Below are positions 46,989-54,540 of a DNA stretch of 64,000 nucleotides, piece after piece. Source of the DNA: BP-464 sp045805505 (GTDB taxonomy: Bacteria; Actinomycetota; Thermoleophilia; Solirubrobacterales; Solirubrobacteraceae); assembly GCA_045805505.1 (NCBI GenBank), contig JBJMLA010000061.1, positions 1-64,000 on the forward strand, in the 5' to 3' direction. The notes under the pieces were generated by a model. That model was not told the origin of the DNA. It saw nothing but the letters and a program-made list of their open reading frames with translations, and made no database searches. Made by a program: the position numbers and the translations under genes. Numbering within the stretch: position 1 is the first letter of the stretch; every line of letters starts with the position of its first letter.

Positions 46989-49280
46989 GTGCTTTCTGCC
47001 CTGCTGGCCACCGCCCTGACCTGCGTGGCCAGCCTCTCGGTTGGTCAACTGGTCCTGAGGATCTGCGGGAGGCCCCGGTGGAGTCCGTCGGCCCCGGCCG
47101 TCGGCCTTTCGGTCGTCATGCTGCTGGCCGTTCCGGCCCTGCACGTGCCCGGCCGGTCCGTCACCTGCGGGGTGGTCATCCTGCTCGCCACCGCGGCAGG
47201 AATCGCCTCGCTGGCCACCGCCCCGGCGAGCCGCCCGCCCCTCTCGGCGGTGCTGGCTCCGGCAGGGGTGCTGCTGCTCGCGCTGGTGCCGTTCATCGCG
47301 GCCGGCCACGGCGGGATCCTCGGCGTGTCCTTCAACAACGACATGGCCGGGCACCTCAGCACGGCCGAGGCCTTCGGGTCGCAGGCCGCCACGGACGCCC
47401 TGACCCTCAACGACTTCTACCCGATCGGTCCCCACGCGCTGGTGGCGGCGATGTCGCACACGCTGGGGTTCAGCACGGAGTCCGCGTTCACCGGCGTCTC
47501 CATCGCGGCCGTCCTCCTGCTGGCCTGGTCGGCCCTCGCGGTGCTGCGTGGGCTGGGCGCCCTCGCGAGCCTGACGGTGGCCACGGTCGCCGGGATGCCG
47601 TTCCTCGTGGCGGGCTACTACGGACAGGGCGCGTTCAAGGAGACCCTGATGGCGGCGCTGGCGGTCGCCGCGCTCGGGGAGCTGGGCATCGTCAGCGGCC
47701 GGTGGGGGGCACCGGTCGAGCGCAGGGAGCTGATCCTGCGCTGGGTGCCGATGGGCCTGATCCTCGGAGGCGTGATGTCCGTCTACTCGCTGAGTGGCGT
47801 CGCCTGGCCCGGGGCGCTCCTCGCGGGAGCCGCCGCTGTCGCGCTCGCCCGCCGGATCGCGTCATCCGGCCTGCGCTCGGTGCCACGCGCCCTGCGTCCC
47901 GAGGTGCCCGGCCTCGCCGTCGCCGGCGGGATCCTCTTCGTGGTCCTCGTGCCGCAGCTGGCGCGCATCGATCGCTTCTACGGCTGGATAACGAACGAGG
48001 GCGGAGACGGCTTCACGCGGGAGAGCCTCGGCAACCTCGCCGGCCGCCTTCCGCTCAACGAGAGCCTCGGGATCTGGGGAAGCCCGGACCTGCGTTTCGC
48101 GTCTCCCGACCTGCTGGGCAACGAGCTCTGGGCCGGGTTCGTGCTGCTGCTGGTAGGCATCGGACTGGTGTGGTCCCTGGCCCGGGGAGATTGGCTGCTG
48201 CCGATCGCGGCGCTCGTCGCCCTCGTGCTGTGGATCTACGCCGACAGCACGGAGTCTCCGTACGTCTCGGCCAAGACCCTCGTGATCCTGTCGCCCTTCC
48301 TGCTCCTGCTGGCCGTGCGGCCCATGGCCGAGCGTGGCGCCTCGAGCGCGCCCGCCTGGCCGTGGTGGCGGGTGGCGGCCCCGGTCCTCGCGCTCGTGCT
48401 GGTGGTCAAGGTGGTCGGCTCGAGCCTCGATGCCCTGCGCTTCAGCCACGTCGGCGCGACCGCGCACCTCGCGGAGCTGCGCGACCTCCGGGATCGCGTC
48501 GGGACCGATCCCACGCTGTTCCTCGGCAACGACGACTTCATCGGCTGGGAGATGGCGCCGGCGCACGTCTCGGCCCCCGTGGCCGGCATCGCCACGGGCA
48601 ATCCTCCGCTTCGCGCCGAGAAGGCCTGGGAGTACGGCAACCCGCTCGATTTCGACTCGGTGACCGCCGCGACCCTCAACGCCTACCGCTGGGTGATCAT
48701 CCCGTCGGGGTCCGACGGGAGCTCGGTCCCCGACGGACTGAAGGCCGTGCAGCACACCCGGGACTACACGCTCTACGAACGCGTAGGCGAGGTCGCCGAC
48801 CGCACGATCCTCGCGGAGGGCCCGGCGGCGAGCGCCGGGTTCGACTGCACCTCCCCCGAGGGGCGCGCGCTCGTGCGCCGGGGCGGCACGGCCGCGGTTC
48901 GCACGCCGTCGATCTCCGTAGCCGTACCGGCCCTGGGCCCCGGGTCGAGCGCCACGGTGGACCTCCCGCTCGCGCCGGGCACGTGGAAGCTCGACGCGCC
49001 GTACACCAGCGATCTGTCGATCGAGGTCACGGGTTCGGGCATCGACACGACGCTCGTCCCGAACCTCGATCGGCCGGGCACACGCTGGCCGATCGGCGAG
49101 GTGACGGTGCCGGAGAGCGGCACCGCCCAGCTGACCTTCCGGACCGCGGACACCTGGCTGTCGCCGAGCACGTCGGGCGCGGCGATCAACGCGGTCATCG
49201 CCACGCCCCCCGACCCGGTCTCGGTCGTGCCGATCCGCCGCGCCTGCGGCAAGCCGGTCGACTGGCTCCAGCCCGGCTGA
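46989..49280 (+). CDS. Large GT-C-like integral membrane protein
   Basis: 763 aa. About twelve hydrophobic helices in the first 470 residues and an exported C-terminal part (about 490-763) with beta-rich, carbohydrate-binding-like sequence. An acidic residue in the first outer loop (FNNDMAGHLSTAEAF) and the motif YPIGPHALVA are shared with the paralogue at 52132, as is the end CGKPVDWLQPG. This fits a polyprenyl-phosphate-sugar-dependent GT-C transferase acting outside the membrane, but the family could not be named. Convergent with the next gene, four bases apart. Confidence 0.7.
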   Translation: MLSALLATALTCVASLSVGQLVLRICGRPRWSPSAPAVGLSVVMLLAVPALHVPGRSVTCGVVILLATAAGIASLATAPASRPPLSAVLAPAGVLLLALVPFIAAGHGGILGVSFNNDMAGHLSTAEAFGSQAATDALTLNDFYPIGPHALVAAMSHTLGFSTESAFTGVSIAAVLLLAWSALAVLRGLGALASLTVATVAGMPFLVAGYYGQGAFKETLMAALAVAALGELGIVSGRWGAPVERRELILRWVPMGLILGGVMSVYSLSGVAWPGALLAGAAAVALARRIASSGLRSVPRALRPEVPGLAVAGGILFVVLVPQLARIDRFYGWITNEGGDGFTRESLGNLAGRLPLNESLGIWGSPDLRFASPDLLGNELWAGFVLLLVGIGLVWSLARGDWLLPIAALVALVLWIYADSTESPYVSAKTLVILSPFLLLLAVRPMAERGASSAPAWPWWRVAAPVLALVLVVKVVGSSLDALRFSHVGATAHLAELRDLRDRVGTDPTLFLGNDDFIGWEMAPAHVSAPVAGIATGNPPLRAEKAWEYGNPLDFDSVTAATLNAYRWVIIPSGSDGSSVPDGLKAVQHTRDYTLYERVGEVADRTILAEGPAASAGFDCTSPEGRALVRRGGTAAVRTPSISVAVPALGPGSSATVDLPLAPGTWKLDAPYTSDLSIEVTGSGIDTTLVPNLDRPGTRWPIGEVTVPESGTAQLTFRTADTWLSPSTSGAAINAVIATPPDPVSVVPIRRACGKPVDWLQPG

Positions 49281-49284
49281 GCGT

Positions 49285-50487
49285 CTAGGCGGGGGAGCCG
49301 AGCTCGCCGAGGTCGATGCCGCGGCGGCGACGCAGCGTCTCCTCGCCAAGGCGCAGCGTGTCGCTGTCGGGCGCGGGAGCGCGCACGCAGAAGCGCTCGG
49401 CTCCCTGGACGACGACGAGGTCGGGCTTGACGCGCTCGATGTAGGAGCTGTCCCAGCCGAACGGCAGCCAGACGAAGTGCACCTCGCGCAGCGCGAGCGC
49501 CAGCCACCACGCCAGTCCCTGCGCGCTTCCGGAGCCGAAGCCGTAGGAGTCGCCGAAGACGACGATCGTGCGCGGATCGGGCGCGGACGCGTTGCGCAGC
49601 ACCGAACGGGTGCCGAGATGGCCGCCGACGGCGAAGATCTCGACGTGGTTGTCCTCGACGACCTCCATGGGCGCCTCGGCCACCCGGCGGAAGACCTCGA
49701 CCAGCGGCGGGTCGAAGTGCCCGCCGAGGTCGCCGGCGGCCAGGATCTCGTGCTGCGGCAGGCCCTCGTCGGGCGGCGCGGGCGCGCCGAAGGCCTCCAG
49801 GACGATCCGCGCCAGCTCGCGGTTGCCCTCCAGCGCGAGGTGGCTGTCGGTGCGCAGGAACGCGCGCGGGCGCACGGCCCGGAGCTCGGCGACGGGGTAG
49901 AGCATCGGCACGCCCACCTCGTCGAGCAGCTGCTGCACGGGACGCCGCGCGTCGGGCAGCGGCTCGGTCAGCAGGTGGCCGTCGCAGGCCAGCTTGTCGG
50001 GCACGGTCAGCCACACGCAGTCGACGCCGAGGCGCTCGGCCTCCGCGGTGCGGACCGCCACGGCCTGCGCCCAGTCCTGCTCCCACCGCTCCGGCAGCTC
50101 GAAGCGCCCCGCGAACTGCTCGCGGTTGTCGTTGGTGCCGCCGCGGAGGAACAGCACGCCCTCCCGGCCGACCTCGGCCACGCCGTCGGGCGAGATCGTG
50201 CCGGGAGCCGGCGTGAAGCGCGCGTTCTCCGGGGTCCACATGTTCACGTAGCGCGTCGCGTAGGAGCGCGCGGGCGCCGTGGCCCAGCGCAGCCGGAACT
50301 CCTCCGAGCCGACGATCACGTCGAGGAGCTCACCGAGCGTCCGCGCCTGCAGCTGGGCCTCCACCTCGGCGTCGCCGGGCGGGCGGCCGAGCAGCCGGTC
50401 GTAGAAGACGTCCACCTCGCGCGGCGACACCGCGGCGCCGCTCTGGCGCGGCGAGCGCTTGCGCGAGCGGGGCGTCCAGGACGGCAC
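49285..50487 (-). CDS. AlgJ/AlgX-like SGNH O-acetyltransferase domain protein with DUF4214-like N-terminus
   Basis: 400 aa. After a basic start, residues about 20-70 (VDVFYDRLLGRPP and LDVIVGSEEFRLR) resemble a single DUF4214 unit. The main domain has RTDSHLALEGNRELARIV (Asp-His pair) and VVFGDSYGFGSGS (nucleophile Ser), in the order and spacing typical of AlgJ-type polysaccharide O-acetyltransferases. No signal peptide or membrane anchor is seen, which is unusual for that family, whose known members act in the periplasm. GTG at 50487 is chosen for the TAGGCT seven bases upstream. Confidence 0.7.
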   Translation of the reverse strand: MPSWTPRSRKRSPRQSGAAVSPREVDVFYDRLLGRPPGDAEVEAQLQARTLGELLDVIVGSEEFRLRWATAPARSYATRYVNMWTPENARFTPAPGTISPDGVAEVGREGVLFLRGGTNDNREQFAGRFELPERWEQDWAQAVAVRTAEAERLGVDCVWLTVPDKLACDGHLLTEPLPDARRPVQQLLDEVGVPMLYPVAELRAVRPRAFLRTDSHLALEGNRELARIVLEAFGAPAPPDEGLPQHEILAAGDLGGHFDPPLVEVFRRVAEAPMEVVEDNHVEIFAVGGHLGTRSVLRNASAPDPRTIVVFGDSYGFGSGSAQGLAWWLALALREVHFVWLPFGWDSSYIERVKPDLVVVQGAERFCVRAPAPDSDTLRLGEETLRRRRGIDLGELGSPA

Positions 50488-50494
50488 GCGGCAG

Positions 50495-50500
50495 AGCCTA
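50495..50500 (-). promoter_or_regulatory. TAGGCT -10-like element, leaderless spacing
   Basis: Minus-strand TAGGCT, seven bases before the GTG at 50487. It moves the start 21 codons inside the longest open frame. Confidence 0.6.
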
Positions 50501-50524
50501 GAGCCGGATGCCCCGGTCGCGGGA

Positions 50525-50530
50525 TAGCCT
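50525..50530 (+). promoter_or_regulatory. TAGCCT -10-like element
   Basis: TAGCCT, 31 bases before the ATG at 50562; a leader of about 25 bases is expected. No in-frame start codon lies at leaderless distance. Confidence 0.4.
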
Positions 50531-50561
50531 TGCCAGCGCTGACGGACCATCAGCTCCAGCG

Positions 50562-51332
50562 ATGAGCCCCGCCCTCTCCTACCTCGCGGTCGTCCCGGCC
50601 TACAACGAAGCCGACACGATCGGCGCCGTCGTCGCCGAGATCGGCGACCGCGCGCCGGACTTCGACGTGCTCGTCGTCGACGACGGCTCGACCGACGACA
50701 CCGCCGAACGCGCCCGGGCCGCCGGCGCCCGCGTCCTGCAGTTGCCGTTCAACCTGGGCATCGGCGGAGCCGTCCAGTCGGGCTTCCGGTTCGCGCTGGA
50801 GAACGGCTATGACTTCATGGTCCAGGTCGACGGCGACGGCCAGCACGACCCCGGCGAGATCGCCAAGCTCCGGCGCGGCTACGCCGAGGACCCCACCAAC
50901 GAGATGGTCGTCGGCTCGCGGTTCCTGCGCGGCTCCGACGACGCGCCGGCCTACCCGGCGCCGATCAGCCGGCGCACCGGGATCCACGTGTTCGCCTTCC
51001 TGCTGCGCCGCATCGTCGGCCCGCGCGTCAGCGATCCCACCTCCGGCTTTCGCCTCTACGACCGCCGCGCGATCGAGCTGTTCGCGCGCGACTACCCGCA
51101 CGACTACCCCGAGGTCGAGGCGATCCTGCTGCTGCACCACCACAAGCTCTCGATGCGCGAGGTCCGCGTGACCATGCGCGAGCGCGGCGGTGGCCGCTCG
51201 TCGATCGCCGGCTCGGGCAAGTCGGCGTACTACATGATCAAGGTCCTGCTGGCCCTCGGCGTGGGGCTGGTCCGGGCGCGACCCGCGGTGGAGCCCGGAG
51301 ACGACGCCCCCGTCTCCGCCTCGGGAGCCTGA
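50562..51332 (+). CDS. GT2 polyprenyl-phosphate sugar synthase (DPM1-like), second copy
   Basis: 256 aa. YLAVVPAYNEADTIGAVV, VDDGSTDDT, VQVDGDGQHDP (DGD metal site), VVGSRFLRGSDD, DPTSGFRLYDRRAIE and the C-terminal RSSIAGSGKSAYYMIKVLL segment. It is paralogous to the gene at 46221 but differs in the metal triplet (DGD versus DAD), so the two may use different sugars. A DUF2304 gene follows after three bases. ATG at 50562 is where the fold starts; a start 18 codons upstream is possible. Confidence 0.9.
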   Translation: MSPALSYLAVVPAYNEADTIGAVVAEIGDRAPDFDVLVVDDGSTDDTAERARAAGARVLQLPFNLGIGGAVQSGFRFALENGYDFMVQVDGDGQHDPGEIAKLRRGYAEDPTNEMVVGSRFLRGSDDAPAYPAPISRRTGIHVFAFLLRRIVGPRVSDPTSGFRLYDRRAIELFARDYPHDYPEVEAILLLHHHKLSMREVRVTMRERGGGRSSIAGSGKSAYYMIKVLLALGVGLVRARPAVEPGDDAPVSASGA

Positions 51333-51335
51333 GCG

Positions 51336-51692
51336 ATGGGCACCATCCAGACGGTCGCCATCATCGGCTCGGCGCTGCTGCTGCTGGTCGTGCTCGAGCT
51401 CGTGCGCCGCCGCCGGTTCCTCGAGCGCTACGCGCTGATCTGGCTGGGAGTCGGCCTGGTGCTGCTGGTGCTGGCGGTCTGGCGCGGCGCGCTCGAGGCC
51501 ATCGCCGATCTGCTCGGCATCGCCTACCCGTCCAACGCGCTGTTCCTGATCGCCTTCGCGTTCATGCTCCTGCTCGTCCTGAACTTCTCGCTCGCCGTGT
51601 CGCGACTGACCGATCAGACGAAGATCCTCGCGCAGCGCATCGCCCTCCTGGAGGAACGGCTGCGACGCACCGAGGACGAACAGGAGCGTTGA
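51336..51692 (+). CDS. DUF2304 small membrane protein, short form
   Basis: 118 aa: three membrane helices (TVAIIGSALLLLVVLELVRR, LIWLGVGLVLLVLAVW, LFLIAFAFMLLLVLNFSLAV) and a cytoplasmic coiled coil (RIALLEERLRRTEDEQE). Gene order GT2 then DUF2304 repeats that at 46221-45718, so the pair behaves as a unit. Begins three bases after the GT2 stop. Confidence 0.88.
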   Translation: MGTIQTVAIIGSALLLLVVLELVRRRRFLERYALIWLGVGLVLLVLAVWRGALEAIADLLGIAYPSNALFLIAFAFMLLLVLNFSLAVSRLTDQTKILAQRIALLEERLRRTEDEQER

Positions 51693-51698
51693 TAGCCT
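51693..51698 (+). promoter_or_regulatory. TAGCCT -10-like element, leaderless spacing
   Basis: TAGCCT directly follows the DUF2304 TGA and stands seven bases before the lipoprotein ATG, so the lipoprotein can be expressed separately from the GT2 pair. Confidence 0.55.
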
Positions 51699-51705
51699 CG
51701 CGCTG

Positions 51706-52095
51706 ATGCGAGCTCTGCCATGCGCGATGGTCGCCGCGCTCGCCTTCGCAGGCTGCGGCGGCGGGGACGACGACAAGGGGACGGCGAAGCCGAAGGGCAC
51801 CTCGGACCCGCAGGCCAAGGCCGCCGCTCAGGCCTACCTGGACGCCTACTCGGCCAAGGACCCGGTGGCGATCTGCAAGTCGCTGAGCGCCAAGATCCAG
51901 AAGCAGCTGGCCGACAACAAGGGCACCTGCGTCAAGACGGTGCGGTTCTCGCTGAAGGGCCAGAAGTTCCCCAAGCTCGTCGTGGCCGACGCGCTCGCCG
52001 ACGGCACCACGGCCGTCGCGACGATCACCGGCGCCGAGCGCCAGATCCGCCTGCAGCGCGAGTCCGGCTGGAAGGTCGTCGACGGCGGTTCCTGA
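51706..52095 (+). CDS. Small lipoprotein with NTF2-like domain
   Basis: 129 aa. Lipoprotein signal peptide: basic MRA, short hydrophobic stretch and lipobox AFAGC (Cys17), followed by a flexible Gly/Asp/Lys-rich linker. The remaining residues (AAAQAYLDAYSAKDPVAICKSLS onward, ending LQRESGWKVVDGG) have the pattern of a small NTF2-like or DUF4878-like domain, with one likely disulfide (ICKS and GTCVK). It is anchored outside the membrane, function unknown, encoded between glycosylation genes. Confidence 0.75.
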   Translation: MRALPCAMVAALAFAGCGGGDDDKGTAKPKGTSDPQAKAAAQAYLDAYSAKDPVAICKSLSAKIQKQLADNKGTCVKTVRFSLKGQKFPKLVVADALADGTTAVATITGAERQIRLQRESGWKVVDGGS

Positions 52096-52131
52096 GCGCC
52101 GCGGCATCCTGCCGCCCGTTCTCTCAGCGAC

Positions 52132-54540
52132 ATGGTGATCAACTGGCTCCTGTACCCGGTGGCGCTCACGGTCGCGGCCACCGGCCACGGTCTGCTGGTG
52201 CGGCGTGTCGCCCGGGGCCCGTCGAACCTGCTGCTGCTGCCGACGGGCTTCGCCTCCATGATCGTCCTGACGACGATGTGCATGGTCACGTCGCTGCACG
52301 GCGTGGCCTGGCTGGCGATCGTCGTGCCCACCGTCGCGGGGCTGGTCCTGGGCCGTGCCGATCTGGCGGCGTTCCGCGCCGCGCCGCGCGCCGACTGGCA
52401 GTGGGCGGCGGGCGCCGCGCTGATCGCCTTCGGCATCTTCGCCGTGCCCGTGGTGCTCTCGGGACAGCTCAGCTTCACGGGCTACTCGATGATCACCGAC
52501 ACCGGCAACCACTTCGACCTCACCGCGCAGCTGGTCGAGTTCGGCAAGGTCCGGCCGAACCCCGTCGACTCCTCCTACGCCGAGTCGGTTCGCAAGCTGA
52601 TGGACGCGAACTACCCCATCGGCCTGCACTCGCTCCTGGGCGGGTGGTCGGAGCTGCTGGGCCGCGAGCTCGCCTGGATGTACCAGCCGACCGTGGCCTT
52701 CGCCGCTCCCATGGGCGCGCTGGCCGCCTTTGGGGTGCTGCGGTGGATCGGCCTGCCGCCCGCGCTGCGCGCCGCGGCCGCCGTGGTCGTCGTCCAGCCG
52801 AACCTCCTGTTCGCCTACGGCCTCGTCGCCGGGTTCAAGGAGCTGTTCGGCGCGATGATGCTGCTGGCGGTCCTCGCCCTGCTCGTCGAAGGCTTCCAGG
52901 CCGCAGACCGCCGGCTGATCGTCGCGGCCGTGCCGCTGGCGGCGGGCATCTGCGTCTTCACCGTGACCATTGCGCCGTGGATGGGGATGGTCCTCCTCGT
53001 CTTCTTCCTCGCGGCGATGATCTGGCCCGGCGCCACCGCCGGTGGCCGCGTCCGCACGCTGGGCCGCTGGATCCTCCTGACCGCCACGGCGGTGGTGCTG
53101 TCGTGGCCGCTGTTCCCGTCGATCAAGACGTCCTCGGAGGTCAGCGCCGGCACCGGCGGGCTCTCGCAGGTGGTGACGTCGACGACCGACATCGGCAACC
53201 TCGCCGCCCCGCTCGACGGCCTCACGAGTGTCGGGATCTGGCTGACCGGCGACTACCGCTATCCGCTCGCCTCCAACATCGACCTGACCCACGGGCTGAT
53301 CTACCTGGTCATCGCGCTCGCGGCCCTCGGCGCGGCCAGCGCGTTCTGGAGACGCCGGCCGGAGATCGTCGCGGCGGCCCTCGCCGCCGTCGTCGTGCTG
53401 CTCGTGGTCCCGTCGCGCACCGGGCCGTGGGTCGACGCGAAGGTCTTCGCCGTCACCGGCACGCTGATCCTGCTGCTCGCGTTCATGGGCGCCGCCGTCT
53501 TCGCCCAGCGCCGCCGCACCATCCCTCTGGCGTGGATCCTCGCCGCGATCGTCAGCGGCGGCGTGCTCTACGGCAACGCCCTGGCGATCCACAGCGCGAC
53601 GCTCGCCCCCGTCAAGCGCCTCAGCCAGCTCGAGGACATCGCCCGGCACTTCGGCAGCGAGGGGCCGACGCTCGCGCCGTCCTTCGACGAGTACGCCGAG
53701 TACTTCCTGCGGCACATGAAGACCACCGGCCGGGTCAACCCGCCGGCGGGCTTTGCCGGCGACCCGCCGCTGTTCGGCGCCGACATCGACAACATCGGCT
53801 TCGAGTTCGTCGAGGGCTTCAAGCTGCTCGTCGTCCGCCGCAACCCGCAGCGCAGCCGCCCGCCGGGCAACTACGCGCTGGCCTACCGCACGGCCGACTA
53901 CGACGTCTGGCGACGCGTCGCGGACCGCTCGACGCTGGTCACGCACATCCCGCTCGATCCCGGTCTCAGCGAACGTCCCAAGTCGCTCTGCGACGACCTC
54001 GTCGCGGGGCTCGGCGCCTACCCCAAGGGCGGCCGGCTGCGCTGGGCGCTCGCCACCCGGCCAACCGTCTTCCTGCCGACCGATGCGCCGGTCCGCGCGG
54101 GCAACTGGGCACCCGATCCCGCGGGCGCCGCCGTGCGCACCAACGGCCCCGGGCGCGTGGCGGGAGCGGTCACCATCGAGGAGGCGGGCACCTACCGGCT
54201 CTGGCAGTACGGCTCGTTCGAGCGGCCGCTGACGATCGTCGTCGACGGCAAGGTCGTCGCGCGGCTCTCCTATCTCTCCGACTACGGCAACGAGGCGATC
54301 AACGCCGGCGTCGTGACCCTCGGCAAGGGCCGCCACACCGTCGAGCTGCGGCGCGGCGGCGGCAGCCTGCGCCCGGGCAACGGCGACGCCACGGGAAGCC
54401 GGTACGCCGGTCCGCTGCTGTTCGAGCGCGAGGGCGGATCGGCGAAGCCCTTCTACACGAGCTCGGTCAAGGACACCTTCAAGGTGTGCCGCAGCAACCG
54501 CCCGCTGGACTGGGTCGAGCTGCTTCCGCCGTCAGCCTGA
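52132..54540 (+). CDS. Large GT-C-like integral membrane protein, second copy
   Basis: 802 aa with about thirteen hydrophobic helices followed by an exported domain (about 520-802) containing beta-strand-rich, carbohydrate-binding-like sequence (AGTYRLWQYGSFERPLTIVV). It shares with 46989 the loop acidic residue (MITDTGNHFDLTAQL), the YPIGLHSLLG motif and a C-terminal Cys followed by RPLDW. It is probably an extracytoplasmic glycosyltransferase fed by the GT2 encoded 0.8 kb upstream. The last nine bases overlap the convergent GT4 gene. Confidence 0.7.
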   Translation: MVINWLLYPVALTVAATGHGLLVRRVARGPSNLLLLPTGFASMIVLTTMCMVTSLHGVAWLAIVVPTVAGLVLGRADLAAFRAAPRADWQWAAGAALIAFGIFAVPVVLSGQLSFTGYSMITDTGNHFDLTAQLVEFGKVRPNPVDSSYAESVRKLMDANYPIGLHSLLGGWSELLGRELAWMYQPTVAFAAPMGALAAFGVLRWIGLPPALRAAAAVVVVQPNLLFAYGLVAGFKELFGAMMLLAVLALLVEGFQAADRRLIVAAVPLAAGICVFTVTIAPWMGMVLLVFFLAAMIWPGATAGGRVRTLGRWILLTATAVVLSWPLFPSIKTSSEVSAGTGGLSQVVTSTTDIGNLAAPLDGLTSVGIWLTGDYRYPLASNIDLTHGLIYLVIALAALGAASAFWRRRPEIVAAALAAVVVLLVVPSRTGPWVDAKVFAVTGTLILLLAFMGAAVFAQRRRTIPLAWILAAIVSGGVLYGNALAIHSATLAPVKRLSQLEDIARHFGSEGPTLAPSFDEYAEYFLRHMKTTGRVNPPAGFAGDPPLFGADIDNIGFEFVEGFKLLVVRRNPQRSRPPGNYALAYRTADYDVWRRVADRSTLVTHIPLDPGLSERPKSLCDDLVAGLGAYPKGGRLRWALATRPTVFLPTDAPVRAGNWAPDPAGAAVRTNGPGRVAGAVTIEEAGTYRLWQYGSFERPLTIVVDGKVVARLSYLSDYGNEAINAGVVTLGKGRHTVELRRGGGSLRPGNGDATGSRYAGPLLFEREGGSAKPFYTSSVKDTFKVCRSNRPLDWVELLPPSA

